NCBI GenBank assembly: GCA_026214975.1
Contig: JAOBSW010000178.1
Location: 1-64,000, forward strand
Source of the DNA: Gentiana macrophylla
Taxonomy: Eukaryota > Streptophyta > Magnoliopsida > Gentianales > Gentianaceae
Reading direction: 5' to 3'
Length of the DNA stretch: 64,000 nucleotides
In this document: piece by piece, positions 33,073-45,300 of the stretch
Position numbering within the stretch: position 1 is the stretch's first letter
How the letters are laid out: every line of letters starts with the position of its first letter
Notes under the pieces: generated by a model
What the model was told of the DNA's origin: nothing
Database searches by the model: none
What the model saw: only the letters and a program-made list of their open reading frames with translations
Translations under genes and position numbers: made by a program

Positions 33073-33715
33073 TGACGATGCTGGATCTCATCTGTGTGAT
33101 AATCCGGACGTTATTTACCTAGTGACAATAGATTCAAGATCAAGCTTTGATGAAAAGAAGAAATGAGGGGAGTGTTTTTGATGTTTTTAAACTGTTTGTC
33201 TATGCGTCCTGCAATTGTTCAGGAATCAAGTCTCTTTGTAGTTCTTGGGATTGTTTATATAGAGGGCCTTCTGCCCTAGGCATGCATGTGTTATGTCCAA
33301 GATGGACTCTATTTCGTATCCCTCAAGTATAGGATTTCCCCGTGTTTATCCCTTGGTTTTAGAAGATAATCACGAGATTTGAGTGATAGGATCAAAGTTT
33401 TTATGACTGAGGATTCTTTCCATAGTTAAATCTTATATTGGACACGTATGTTAAATAACAGGTATTGCTCTGGCCGACCTGCGTCAAGCCCCGAGGCTGT
33501 TATGGCCGAACTGCGCTGACCCAACTCTATTGCGCCCTGATAAACCTGCGGTGGACTGAGAAGTGAGCCAGGCCGATCTCCCACCTGGGGTGCTGTTCTG
33601 CCCTTAGGCTTAAAGTGGGGTTCCTGGCCGTTAATGTTGTACTTTATCTGTCTTTATTTAATGCTTAATCAATATAGGGATGACATGTGGCTGAGGGCTA
33701 GTCCGATCCTTATCA
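33073..33715 (-). repeat. 3' LTR of element C (643 bp)
   Basis: Bounded by TG...CA and similar along its length to 57751-58419, including GATAATCCGG, GACAATAGATTCAAGATCAA and GGCCGAACTG. The other copy has an extra stretch near 57875-57925. Confidence 0.85.
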
Positions 33716-33731
33716 TAATCCCCCAGACCTG
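33716..33731 (-). other. Polypurine tract of element C
   Basis: On - it reads CAGGTCTGGGGGATTA directly before the LTR start TGATAAGG, as expected for second-strand priming. It fixes this LTR as the 3' one. Confidence 0.65.
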
Positions 33732-34063
33732 CTAAGCTACTAGCTATGAGGTTAGATCTGCTAAAGGTGCTCGGCCACGGTCATTTAATCTTGTTGAATT
33801 TGGAACGACTCACTGCCAGGTGGCAGAATTGTCATCATGATGCTGTCATAACGGGTCCATAAAACGAGGCGTTTATAGCCACGTCTTTGAAGTGGAGCGG
33901 TTATCGAGAATGTGCTTGGGTTTATAACCCTCCGTCATATCAACCGTTCCACTCACTAGCTATTAAATCGAAGACCGAAGTCATATTGCCGATTGCACTT
34001 CTCTCACTCGATCTTCAATTTTCTTACAAGTAGCGTCTTTTCTCTTGTATTCTTCATTTCCTT

Positions 34064-36330
34064 TTGTTGATGAGGGCATCTTCTCCTACGAGTGATTCTA
34101 TAGAGAAATTATTCGTGTCTGATTCTAAGCCCGAAGTAGAAAGACCAAGAGTTAAGCCGTACGAACACGATCCTGAATTAAGAGCGGTTGTAGATAGTGT
34201 AATTTTCGAGGAGATTCCCTGGGTTTCTCCTACTGTTTCTCCCCCTCCTGTTTCACATCCTTCATCCGGGACCTCTAGGTTCGTTGTAACCCTAAAGGCT
34301 CAAATGGCCACTAAGGCGTTGATAGGTAGTTATGGCGGGAAATCTATCCTTTCTCAAGGCGGGTTGGATAATATTTGTAGCAAGTATGAGATAGACATAG
34401 AGAGATATGCCCTTAGGTTTCTTGCTTCTCGCAATAGGCGTGCACTTCGCCACCAAAGGGGTTATGTATTGTTTCTTGGGAGTACTTTGAATGCGGGTTA
34501 CTTTCTTCAGTGCGGCCCACTTGGCGTCATCGCGCCATTATGGGCTAGAGGACCTTGATTAGTTCCCAATGGTCTTGGGGTCTATATTAGGGCTTGCCAT
34601 TTTGGAGTCGGCCGCTCGGCATCAAGTTTTCTATACGGTCTTTCGAGATCTTTCTATCAAGATAAAAGGTGAAGGATCACACTGGGTGGTACTACTTCAC
34701 ATGTCGAGTGGGTCCTTTGAAGGACATCCCAATCCTTCCCAAAGGAAAGACCTCCTATAAACAAAGTGGAATGAGAGGTTTTTCTTCATTCGTCACGAAG
34801 ATCGACCCAGTGGGTTTTTGGAGGTCGACGAGCTTGACATAGACGTCATTCAACAAATTTTAGTGAGGAGTAAATAGGAGGTATCCGAGAGTTGGGTATC
34901 TTTGTGGGCGTTAAGGACTTTTTACCGAGATGATCACGCAATTTGTTCGGTTAGCAGATCTTGGGCCTCGACTTTATGTGGCCCATAGTGACGAGAGAGA
35001 GGATTCTCGTAGAACTTTGATTGCTCTTTTTCATGCTTCTTACATTTTGCATTTTTTCTTATGTTTCTTTCTTTCTTTATGACTAACCACCGCTTTCATG
35101 TTATGTTTGTCTCTGGTGGCAGATTTTGCAGCTCTCTCGGTTTGGTGCCGGGACGAGAGGTCGAGAAAAGTCGGTATGAGCAGAGCCAAGATCTTGAAAG
35201 GGCAAGTGTGGAGCTTACTATGGGAAATCTTTGGACCCAACTCTTACTTGTTGGGGTCCGAACCTTGGCCGTTTCTTCCGAACGACATGGCAATTTTCGT
35301 CCCATCTCCCTTCTCATCGGGAGGACGTTGATCGGATGCTTTGGACGGTTTTTATCTCTGGAGGAGAAGATGGCCTTCAACTTCAAATGAAGGGCCAAAG
35401 CCCGGGGTTGTTGTGACCTCTCCGGACGGGAGATCTAAAAGAGAAGAAGCAGTCGCTACTTTTCCCGATGAGACTCAAGATCGCCTCGTGAAAAAGAAGA
35501 TCTCGCTGCTACCGAACATGAGCGGATTGCCAAGATGACCCGAAACCAGAAATTTGGTGGTTTGGCTTTGGAGCTATAGAATACGTAAGTTTGCCTTTTC
35601 CATCCGAGTTTTGTACATCATATATTACCTTTTTTTCACTTTCGCTGATTTGTCATGCAGGGAACCTGAATTGGCCTGGAAGTTTTCAGAAGATTGGCTA
35701 AGTCTTCCGCCATCCAGAAGAACCTGGAGAAGAAGGTTGCCGACCTGTGTGCAGATCGGGAAAGGCTTAATGGCTTTATTGAGTCCAAGGAGAAAGAGAT
35801 AAAGGCTCTTAAGGAGCGGCTCCAAGCTCAGGAGGCTGAGCAGAAGGCGATGGAAGGCAAGTATACAGCTAGTCTTCAAGCCACCGATGACAAGTTTTCA
35901 GAAGAGAAAACTGAGCTGGAGCAGGCCGTGGCCAAGCTCCAAACTGAGAAGAACGAGCTAGAAGCTGTTGTTCCAAATCGGACTGCTAGGGCCATCCAGG
36001 GGTACAAGGCTTTGGACGAGTTTGCTCGTGCCTTGAAGTTACTACTAATCCCGGTGCTCAATCATGGCTATACCTTGGGGGTTGACGAGGCCTAGAGTCA
36101 GATTGCTGATCTTTCCATGGATAACCTGGCCAGCATAGCGTTTTATAAGCCTAGCATGGGTACGGTCTATGACAGCCGCCTAAAAGAGTTTAAAGATGGG
36201 GTGGACATTGTGTTCACTCTCGCCGAGCTGCAAAGATCTAGCCAAGCGCTCTGCTGGGTCGAGCCTTCGCCTTGACTCTTCTTCTTCTTCAGAGCAACAA
36301 CAAAGCCCAGCTCCTGATGCATAGATAAAG
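34064..36330 (+). pseudogene. Antisense accessory ORF of element C (gypsy-type 'transposase'-like, coiled-coil C-terminus)
   Basis: Coding-like DNA opposite in direction to gag. The first frame (34064-34558, 164 residues) begins MLMRASSPTSDS and carries KALIGSYGGKSILSQGG. Further pieces follow at 34569-34760 and about 35060-35540. The last frame (35694-36095) is a clear coiled coil: KNLEKKVADLCADRERLNGF and similar heptads of Glu, Lys and Leu. Tat-lineage elements are known to carry an extra antisense ORF between pol and the 3' LTR, sometimes annotated as a putative gypsy-type transposon protein, of unknown function. The frame is broken at several points. A TATTAAATC-containing stretch and a pyrimidine-rich leader (33960-34060) precede the first ATG, compatible with its own promoter. 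Confidence 0.6.
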
Positions 36331-36555
36331 TTGCTTGTGGACTTGCTTTTTCTTTGTTGTTTTTGCTTCGAAAATTGTAATTTTCGTACAATTACTTTAT
36401 AATATATGCAAAGTTTTTACCAAGTGCTCTTAGTTTGGCTTTTACTTCCAGTACTTATTTTAAGCACTTTCGATCTGTGTAGTGGGGTATCCTGACCCCT
36501 AGTATGTTATGCATTAAGTTATAGTTTTTTGGATGGCATACTTATTTTTTCTTTG

Positions 36556-37340
36556 AGTCCGACCTACCGATCTCAATGATATCCTACCTGTCTTGAGTCT
36601 TAGTGAGTTTGGAGTCTGTAAACTTGCTGAGTCTGACATGTGGATCTCAGCTCGAGCCTATCCTATGGACTTAACTAGTTTGGTTGAGTCCGACCTGCGG
36701 AGCTCAGTTTGTCTGTCCTTCAGACTTGGAAAGTTTGTCTATTGCAAACTTGATGAGTCTGACCTGTAGAGCCCAGGGTTGAGTCCGACCTGTAGAGCTC
36801 AATGCATGAATGTATTCTTTGAGTTCGTCTGCGAAGCTTAGTTTTTCCGTCCTACAGACTAAACAAATTTGGTTGGGTCCGACCTGTGAATCTCAGTTTG
36901 CATGTCCTGTAGACTTAATGAATTTAACTCAGTTCAACCTGTGGAGCCCAGTTTGTCTATCCTATAGACTTAATTAACTTTTGCTAAGTCCGACCTACAG
37001 ATCTCAGTTTGTCTGTCCTGCAGACTTAATAATTTTGGCTGATTCCGACCTGCGGATCTCAGTTTGTCTGGCCTGCAGACTTAACAAATTTAATCGAGTC
37101 CGACTCACGGAGCCCGGTTTGTGTCATCTCCCAGACTTAATTAATTTTGTTGAGTCCGACACGGTTTGTTTGTCCGGCGGACATAATAAACTTGGTGAGT
37201 CCGATCTACGGATCTCGGTTTGTGCATCTGTAGACTTAACGAATTTATTCAAGTTCGACATGCGAGCCCAGCTTTGTCCGTTCTGCAGACCTAGTGGATT
37301 AGTCTTTTGCGTGATTTTACATGCGTATGTTTGTCTTGCA
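36556..37340. repeat. Tandem array of about 58-bp units in element C
   Basis: About a dozen diverged copies of GAGTCCGACCTGCGGAGCTC followed by AGTTTGTCTGTCCTGCAGAC and TTAATNAATTT. Starts of the CCGACCT core fall near 36691, 36868, 36988 and 37046, with spacings of about 54-62. Such 3' arrays are typical of Tat elements and can seed satellites. The open frames across it (36981-37394 and the - strand one) are products of the repeat. Confidence 0.8.
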
Positions 37341-37503
37341 AACTTGATCGAGCCATTCATATTGCAAAAAAATGGAAAATCGAAATATAATTGAAATAAT
37401 GGAAAACACTCACTTGAGTGCAACTTGATTGTAGCATAATCGAATAAAATATGTATTGAAAATACAGAAATAAAAGTTGAAATGAATCATAAGAGTCTGG
37501 AAC

Positions 37504-37789
37504 CTATCCCAGACTGCGTGACCTAGCTCCTTGTTGAGCTCTTCCTCTTTCCTTGATCTTTTCAGACTGGAACCACACCCTTTCTTTTGATTGTGGTTGC
37601 ATAGCAACTCCTGATGCCTTCACATCTCTTTTGATCTCCACCGAGCCTTCTGTGGTGGGAAACTTTAGGCTGATATGAGCTGGAGAAATCACGGCTTGAA
37701 GCTCGATCAATGCTGGCCTTACCATAATAACGTTGTATGCAGATGGAGCTTTAACCATGACATAGTTCACCATGAGAGTCTTGCCACTG
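37504..37789 (-). pseudogene. Protease-to-RT linker of element C (part after the insertion)
   Basis: Reads KTLMVNYVMVKAPSAYNVIM then RPALIELQAVISPAHISLKF and EGSVEIKRDVKASG, the standard segment following the aspartic protease in Tat-type polyproteins. It continues the frame of 55895-56224 when A and B and one TGTTC copy are removed. It stops within the region where RT should begin. Confidence 0.8.
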
Positions 37790-37794
37790 TGTTC
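37790..37794. repeat. Target-site duplication TGTTC of LTR A (left)
   Basis: Exact copy at 55890-55894. Confidence 0.85.
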
Positions 37795-38215
37795 TGATAT
37801 ACTACTTTTATATGACTAAATATACGTTATATTATTATGTTTTATCAACGAATTCTATATAAAATATATGAAATTATGGTATAAATGTTATGAAATGTTA
37901 ATCTTTATAATTTAGAGTAGTTAGAAATAAAACTTAGTAAAAAGTTATCATTTTGTACCGATTTTAGTAAATCGGAGTGTCGTGTCAGATTTACGTGGGT
38001 ATTTGTGGTATTTTATTGCAGATTTATAACTCGAAACCCCGAGAATCGATATGTTGAAGTATAATCATATCTCTGGAAGGATTTAGAGAATGTCACGAGC
38101 TTAAATGGTCAATAGAATTGCTTAAGTGGTCAAGTGGTCAATCGAAATGGTCAAGTGGCTAATCGATTCGATTAAGTGGTAATCAAGAAATATCTTCTAC
38201 AAACGAATGGCTCAT
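37795..38215 (+). mobile_element. LTR A, left part (solo Athila-like LTR, split by element B)
   Basis: Begins TGATATACTACTTTTATATG and ends ACGAATGGCTCAT, where element B entered. The right part is 54266-55889. Joined, LTR A would be 2045 bp and runs parallel to the LTRs of B from end to end. It sits in the protease of element C with perfect TGTTC duplications and has no internal region of its own, so it is a solo LTR. Confidence 0.85.
38211..38215. repeat. Target-site duplication CTCAT of element B (left)
   Basis: Exact copy at 54261-54265. Confidence 0.9.
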
Positions 38216-40225
38216 TGATGTATAACATTTATATGATAAAAATTACGATGTTTTATATACGTTATCGACTCTTTTTTATATAAAATATAAGAAATTATAA
38301 CGATAATCTTATAAAATATTAATAGTTATGAATAAATCTAAATACTATAAAAATCTAGTAAAAGTGATAAAAAGTTATAAATTTTGTACGGGTTAATAAT
38401 CGGAGTGTAAGTGTCGATTTACGTGGTATTTTTGGTATTTTATTTACAGATCTTAGGTAAACCAAGACCCCGAGTGGCGACACTTTTTGAAGTAAAATCG
38501 TATCTTTTGAAGGAATTAAGGAAGTGCCACGAGGTTTAAAGTTCAAGTGGATCAATGGTTCGTGACACCATTATCAAATTATATTTTCGACGAACAAATG
38601 GCCCATCAAAAAGGCATTTTCTGAAGAAGATTCCTTCATGGAAGTTATAGATCTTTTCAAGAGCTTTCCAATGCTTCTTGAATTATGTCATTTGGAGATC
38701 CAGAGCTCAAGTTATGATTTTATCAAGTTTCAGATCAAGTTATGGAATAAAAAGCTACCCGGATCAATCCGGATTAACCTCGGATCGATCCGAGGAAACT
38801 TAATCATTATCCAGCATGTGGTCCTGCAGAGAATAATCTGAGGGATAATATTTTTTATTCCCGGATCGATCCGGCCCTTTCTCGGATCGATCCGGCCCTG
38901 AAAATATTGCCTATAAGAAGAGCAGCTTTGCAGACACATGAGGGTGTACCAATATATTTTCTTAACCTCTTCTTCTTAGTAGTAGTATGTATGTATATAG
39001 GCCTTATGCCATAAATAAAGTAGTATCGTTATAATGCTCGAGAAATTATCAGAAGATCAATGTTGTTGAAGTCGTTGTAAAATCCGGAAGAATACGAAAC
39101 ACGATTCAACAGATTGTAATCGGGTAAAATTTCTAAAGTATTTATGTTTGTTATGTTTGTTTTTATCTTTTTATAATGTTAGTAGGCTAAATCTAATAAC
39201 TAGCCAAAGTTATGTAATCGTTTTATTTCGATCTTTTCGGTAAAAGAATGCTGTCTAAGTAAAATTGACTAAAATTGAGTTAATTGAATCTTTTTCTATT
39301 TAGTAACGTATTGATAATATTCGGATTGACGTAATTAACCAAGATGAATCTCACCATATAACCTAACGATGAACTGACCAGAGAAGTTAGGATATGAGAT
39401 AAAAGATAGAAAAACCGGAGGGTAAAATTGGCCGTGCGAAAGCGTGACTACGGAATCCTATTTCCTACCCGGGGGCATATTTGTCTTGGGAAAGATATAT
39501 CTTATTAAAATTGTGCTCGAGATCATAATAATGTTAAAATCAACAGTTTAATTGAAACTAACACCGGAAAGTTAAATCGATCCGCCTGACAACCGGAGCC
39601 TTTTGAATAACATCGGCCATATGACAAATGGAATAACCTCTTTTATCCAAGGTAGATTTGTACTCGGTACCTGTTCAGACTAACTGAGATTAGCATGGGG
39701 CAGTTGTGGAGATTGAACTGATGACAATGACATATGACAATTCCATACGCTCGTGTGAGGAGGAATTGTTAACCTCAGGAGTGCACCGTTTCATTTACTC
39801 AATTGGACCTAATATAAAAGGAAAGATCGAGCGCATTCAATTCACTGAAAAGATCGTATAAATCAATTATATAAACTTTGGCTAGTTCTAAACTATATAT
39901 TGGTAACTATATATTTATATCTATATATATATATTTTGCAATTTATGTACATCTATATATATTTATATATCTATATATATATTATATTAGAATAACTTTT
40001 AAATTAAGCATTTATTTTATGTTAAGTAGAATAGTAGTGATCGTGTTATAAAATTGCGATTTAGATCGAGTTAATAATGACTCTTTGGTGTTTAACCACA
40101 CTTAGAAGAATTACCAAGTTTCCACGAGGATTCGACACTCGACTCACCATACTAGCACTACAGATTTGACCCGATACAATCGTCGGTTAAGGACTAGTAT
40201 TAGCACTTAGAAAAGGCCACGTCGA
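38216..40225 (+). repeat. 5' LTR of element B (about 2010 bp)
   Basis: Starts TGATGTATAACATTTATATG and ends GGCCACGTCGA. It contains four CGGATCGATCCG-type palindromes (38759-38895) followed by a TATA-like CCTATAAGAAG (38909), which suggests the U3/R promoter. The 3' copy ends GGCCACGTCA, so the extra G before the final A here is a change. Confidence 0.85.
38759..38895. promoter_or_regulatory. Palindrome cluster in the LTR promoter region
   Basis: CCGGATCAATCCGG (38759-38772), CGGATCGATCCG (38781-38792), CCGGATCGATCCGG (38861-38874) and CGGATCGATCCGG (38883-38895), just upstream of a TATA-like box. Perfect or near-perfect inverted repeats at such spacing suggest protein-binding sites. The binding factor is unknown. 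Confidence 0.5.
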
Positions 40226-40232
40226 CTTTTAC

Positions 40233-40248
40233 GGCGCCGTTGCCGGGA
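40233..40248 (+). other. Primer-binding site of element B
   Basis: GGCGCCGTTGCCGGGA, the tRNA-Asp-type site used by Athila elements, seven bases after the 5' LTR. Confidence 0.85.
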
Positions 40249-40429
40249 CGCACGCTAATTTTTTTTTTGTGTCTATGGTTACTACTTGTATTAGCTCAAA
40301 ATTCTCTAGAATAAGTCAACACTTTTATTATCTCATTTCTATTTTAATTTTCGTAGGCACTTACCTTATAGGTAAGTTACCAATTTTTACTACTATCAAT
40401 TTCGTGTTATTTTCTATTTTCGTTAGTTG

Positions 40430-41827
40430 ATGACCAGAAGTGGTAAAGCCCCACTCACTCCTTATAAGCCTGGCATAAACACTTACGAAAGGCAGTTAAG
40501 AGTAGAGAGTAAACGTGGTCATACTAGTCGAGGAAATCTGACGAATCATCTTCAAACGTAAATACGAGAATGGTCAAATCGGTGATGAAACACCGAACAA
40601 GGGTTTGGAACATGCTCAGGGCATGGGACAGAACCACATTAACCTTAATAATCAAAATAATAATAATAATAGAAATAATCGAATCGGAACGAGAATAATC
40701 GTAATAACCCACCAAACCCGAGGCCTATCCGTGATCAAACCATAAGAAGAAACCGGACTAATAATCCCATACTTTTACCTAATGAAGGAGCGAATAATTT
40801 GAGATTAAATCTCATCTTTTGGTTTAATTGACGCAAGAGCCCAATTCTAGGAGAGGATGATGAAGATCCGCATCATCATCTCTATCTTTTTGAAGAAGCT
40901 GTGCTGTCTGACCAAAAGTCAAGGTGCTCATAAGGAATTAACAAGGATGACTATGTTTCCTTTTTCTAAAAAGACGAGCCCGAGATTGGTTTATGTCTCT
41001 TCCACATCATTCACTTACATGTTGGGAGGAGATTCAAACTGAATAATTTGAAACAATATTTCACTCCTGGACGGAATTTGGAATTAAAAGTCGAGGTTGC
41101 TAACTTTAGACAAGGATGCGAAGAAACACTCGGGAATGCAGGAAAGATTTAAAAATTGTTAAGAGCTTGTCCCGACCATGGTTATTCCTTAGATATGCAA
41201 ATTCAACTTTTTGTCGTAAATTAAGAAAAGATTCACGTCTTTGATGTAGATCATGCATGTGGTGGTTCTTTAATGATGAGTGAAGCTCAAATAGTTTACG
41301 ATGCTATAGAAAAGATTTCCAAAAATAACAGAATGTGGGAAACCGGTTCTAGCACCAGAAAAGTAGCTTTTACAGGAGAATGTACATCTAATACGGAAGT
41401 TCTAGCACATTTAGAAAATTTGAGTAGGAAATTTGATGGCCTACAATCAAACAAAAACCAAAGTTCAGAAAATAGTACACCAACTGAATACTCAAATCAG
41501 GATAATATGCCATTAGGGATTGAAGAACCAACAGGATATTCAAGAGAAGAGGTGAGTTTTCTTCAGCAGCATAGGAATTTGAACAATGCATACTCAAACT
41601 TGTTTAATGCTATTAGAAGAGATCATCCTACTTATCGATGGTCTGAAAACCCTAGTAAGCAAGGACAACCGCCATATCCAGTTCCATATAGGAATATGAA
41701 TAATAATCAAGTTTATCAAGAAAACACATCTAATCAGAATTTACCTAAATCCTATCCTCAACATACCACTCAAAGTATACCAGTAACTCAAAGTTCAACT
41801 CAACCTGCAGAAGGAGTTGAAAAATAG
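40430..41827 (+). pseudogene. gag of element B, broken
   Basis: The capsid-like polyprotein starts at ATG 40430 with MTRSGKAPLTPYKPGINTYE. It breaks near 40538, and pieces with HKELTRMTMFPFSK (about 40930) follow. The frame 41273-41827 (MMSEAQIVYDAIEKISKNN to PAEGVEK) is the Gln/Asn/Pro-rich C-terminal part. Order and wording match gag of element E at 14795-15720. Several frame breaks and stops lie between 40540 and 41270. Confidence 0.75.
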
Positions 41828-41836
41828 GAAAAACTA

Positions 41837-42660
41837 ATGGAAAATATGATGGGTGTAGTATCTACTCAAGCTAGGAATATAGAAACAATGATGACTTCTA
41901 TTAGTACAGTCACTAAAGATATGAGTACAATGAAGACATCTATGAGTGGACATGATACCAGAATGAGAACAATAGAAGCCTCATTAAGGAATATGGAAGA
42001 TCATTTGAGTAGGGAAGGTGAACGTAAAAACAGTAGACCTCCTGGAGGATTACCAAGTAATACCGAAAGAAGCCCAAGAGAGATAAATGTTGTAGTTACG
42101 AGAAGAAGAAAACTATGTGGTAGTAATGGAGTAGAAAACTTCGGAAATAATGAAGTTGAAAATGATTTAGATGGAAAAAATGATGGAACTAAAGAGGAAC
42201 TTGAATTTACTGATGAGGAAGAAGAAATTATAGAAAATTTCTTGAAAAGGAATAGAAGTTTGGAACCTGAGAATGAAGGTGAAAAATGGGTAAAAATCCC
42301 TAGGATTTTGAAAGATCCCATGGATAAAGATTTAAGGAATTTATTCTAGGAACATGTTAGATTAGAGGATAATGAAAACAAGGATGAAAAACAGGAAGAA
42401 CTAAAGGAATCTGAAGTAGAGATTGATTCAGGGGAATGTCTTAAAAGAAAAAACTCAAGATTATGATACTTGGCGATCAAATAATACTCAAAGGTTTAAG
42501 GAGAAAGGAAAAGAGAAAATGACTTTGGGATCAAAGATTGTCGATTTAGAATCTTTGCCTTACCCACACAAAGATCAAATTAAAAGGATTAAAGCGATAA
42601 GAAGTATGCTCGTTTCCTTGATACCTTTCGTCATATTCATGTTAATATCCACATTATCGA
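41837..42660 (+). pseudogene. gag-protease linker of element B
   Basis: A 170-residue open frame (41837-42349) begins with a coiled-coil-like stretch (MMTSISTVTKDMSTMKTSMS) and ends in a very acidic region (EELEFTDEEEEIIENFLKRN). A second frame (42423-42668) carries LPYPHKDQIKRIK. Athila proteins have such an acidic linker with a PFP/YP box before the protease. A stop at 42347-42349 and a frame change separate the two. Confidence 0.65.
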
Positions 42661-42794
42661 AGCTCTAATTAGTATGCCCGCTTATGGGAAGTTTCGAAAG
42701 ATATTACATCAAACAAGAGAAAAATTAGAGGAATATGAGAATATATGCCTAAATGAAGAATGTTCTGCGGTTTTACAAAGATAAGTTACCGCTA

Positions 42795-43460
42795 AATGAA
42801 AGATCTGGAAGTTTTACCATTCCATGTGAAATTGGAGGATTTGCTGTTTAAGAAGGTCTTATGTGATCTTGGAGCTAGTATAAACCTCATGTCTTATGAG
42901 GATTATAAGAAGCTAGGCATAGGAAATCTTCTAAAACTGAAATGACTCTACAGGATGGCGAGATAGATCAATTAAATATCCTAAAGGAATTATTGAGGAC
43001 GTATTGGTTAAAGTAGACAAGTTCTATTTTCCAGTAGACTTTGTAGTTATGGAAATGGAAGAAGGATATTCAGCGCCACTTATCTTAGGTCGACCGTTTC
43101 TAGCTACATGAAGAACTTTAATAGATGTCCAGAAAGGAGAGTTAATTCTGAGAGTCAATGAAGATGAAGTTACTTTCAATATTTTCAAAGCTATGAACCA
43201 TCCATACAGATCACGAGAATCATGTTCTTTTATAGAAGATATTCATTACATCTATGATAATCGATTACCAACTTTTGAAGGCAGATTAGAAGAATGTTTA
43301 GCTCTGTCTATCTATAAAGAAGATGAGAAAGACACCGAAATGAAAGAGATAATTCTTTCTCTAGATGAAGGAAGTTTTACTTTTAAACCATCATGGCATA
43401 AGTATTTGGAATTAGAACTAGAAGGACCGGTTCTTAAACCATCACCTGGAAGATCCACCT
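42795..43460 (+). pseudogene. Aspartic protease of element B
   Basis: VLPFHVKLEDLLFKKVLCDL precedes the active-site phrase DLGASINLMS (about 42870-42895). Later come FVVMEMEEGYSAPLILGRPF (near 43040-43105), which is the second half of the retropepsin fold, then the frame 43193-43462. Frame breaks occur near 42940 and 43110. Confidence 0.75.
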
Positions 43461-43499
43461 AAGAATGCGGACTTGAAACCGCTACCTTTAAATCAAGTA

Positions 43500-44580
43500 T
43501 GCATTTCTTGAAACTAATAATCTATTACCGGTTATTATTTCATCATCTTTAAGCGAGCAACAAGAAGATCAATTACTTAGAATGTTGAAAAAGCATAAGA
43601 AAGCTTTTGGATGGACGATTGCCGATATCCGAGGTATTATTACGAGATTTGCGTTCATAAGATAATTACGAAGGAAGATGCTAAACCTTGTATTCAACCG
43701 CATAACGCCGCCTCAACCCAAATTTGCGGTTAATTGTTAAGAAAGAGGTCATTAAGCTATTAGAAATGGGGATAATTTTTCCCATATCGTAGTGAATGGG
43801 TAAGTCCAACTCAAGTGGTACCAAAGAAAGGAGGTTTCGCAGGTGAAAGAGAATGAAAGGAATGAATGGATTCCGACAAGAGAGATTCTGAGTTATCGAA
43901 TGTGCATTGATTTTAGAAAACTAAATGATCATACTAAGAAAGATCATCATCCACTTCCATTCATAGTTCGGATGTTGGAGCGTTTAAGTGGACATAAGTA
44001 TTCTTTGTTTCTTAGATGGTTATTCAGGATATTTCTGAGATATTCATTGCATCGGAGATAGAGAAAAACTACTTTCACTTGTCCTTATGGAACTTTTGCT
44101 TATAAAAGAATGCCGTTTGGTTTATGTAATGCACCAACTACGTTTTGAGGTGTATGATGGCTATATTTCTTTGATATGGTTGAGAAATTCTTAGAAATTT
44201 TTATGGATGACTTTAGTGTTTACGGAGATTCATTTGATGTTTGTGTGTTACACTTAGAACGAGTGTTACAATATTTGTGAAGATACCAATTTAGTACTAA
44301 AGCGGCAAAAATGTCACTTAATGGTATCGGAAGGAATTGTTTTAGGTCACCGAATCTACGAAGAAGGTATCGAAGTTGACAAAGCTAAAGTCGAAGTAAT
44401 TGAAAAATTACCTCCACCGAGTTAATTTAAGAACTCTAAGAGGATTTCTCGGACATGCGAGGTTTTATAGAAGGTTCATTCTTGATTTTTTGAAAATAGC
44501 AAAGCCTCTAAGTCATTTACTTGAAAAGGAAGTACCTTTTAACTTTGATAGTAAATGTAAGGAAGCATTCGGACCTTAAA
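43500..44580 (+). pseudogene. Reverse transcriptase of element B
   Basis: Pieces in order: LLRMLKKHKKAFGWTIADIR (near 43575-43635), the VPKKGG region (43820), RMCIDFRKLNDHTKKDHHPL (43895-43960), RKTTFTCPYGTFAYKRMPFG (44065-44120), and the catalytic box FMDDFSVYG (44195-44225), which keeps both Asp residues. Between these the frame is broken repeatedly, several times where a Gln or Pro-Glu codon with CAG would be expected. Not functional as written. Confidence 0.8.
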
Positions 44581-44587
44581 AGCGAGG

Positions 44588-45000
44588 TTGACTACTGCAC
44601 CAGTGCTAGTAGCACCAGATTGGAATTTGCTGTTTGAGATTATGTGTGATGCCAGTGATTTAGCTGTAGGAGCAGTTTTAGGTCAAAGATATAACAAAAT
44701 TCTCAAAGCTATTTACTATGCATCTCACACACTAAACGCAGCTCAACTTAATTATGCAACTACTGAGAAAAGAAGCTGCTATTGTAATTTTTGCCTTAGA
44801 TAAGTTTAGATCGTATATTGTTGGATCTAAGGTAGTAATTTATCTGAGACCATTCAATACAAGTATTTCTTGAGTAAGAAAGATGCTAAACCTCGTCTTC
44901 TTAGATGGATTCTCTTACTTCAAGAATTTGATATTGAAATTAAAGATAAAAAAGGAAGTGAGAATGTAGTAGCGAGATCATCTAAGTAGAATGGAAAATG
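44588..45000 (+). pseudogene. RNase H domain of element B
   Basis: Frame 44588-44803 reads APVLVAPDWNLLFEIMCDAS then DLAVGAVLGQ, with the first catalytic Asp in CDAS. It goes on as [16 protein letters not shown], then a broken stretch, then [20 protein letters not shown] and ENVVARSSK, where the conserved VADH should stand. The final motif is disrupted at a GCGAG that occupies the place of an expected GCAG. Confidence 0.75.
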
Positions 45001-45300
45001 ATGTAGAAATAGGAATAGAAATTAAAGATTCATTTCTGATGAACAAGCTTATTTAGAATAGATACTCCTTCAACCATGCGGTTATTAAGGAATAGAATTC
45101 CTTCTAAGGAAATGTCACCTGGTTTGGAGATATCATTAATTACTTAACTCGTGTGATTATATTCCGTCTCATTGGACTTGGCAAATGAAAAAGAAGTTCT
45201 TTTATGACTTAAAATTTTATTCTTGGGAGGAACCGGACCTTTTCCGTAAATGTTCGGATGGGATAATCGGAAAATGTGTGCCTCGATAATGAAATTTTAA

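Noticed and set aside
35096..35398. 100-residue - strand frame in element C
   Set aside because: Overlaps the antisense accessory ORF and has no motif; likely chance.
36981..37423. 137- and 99-residue frames at 37 kb
   Set aside because: Both are translations of the 58-bp tandem array.
42001..42321. 106-residue Ser/Phe-rich - strand frame
   Set aside because: Antisense of the acidic gag-protease linker of element B; acidic codons read backwards give Ser and Phe.
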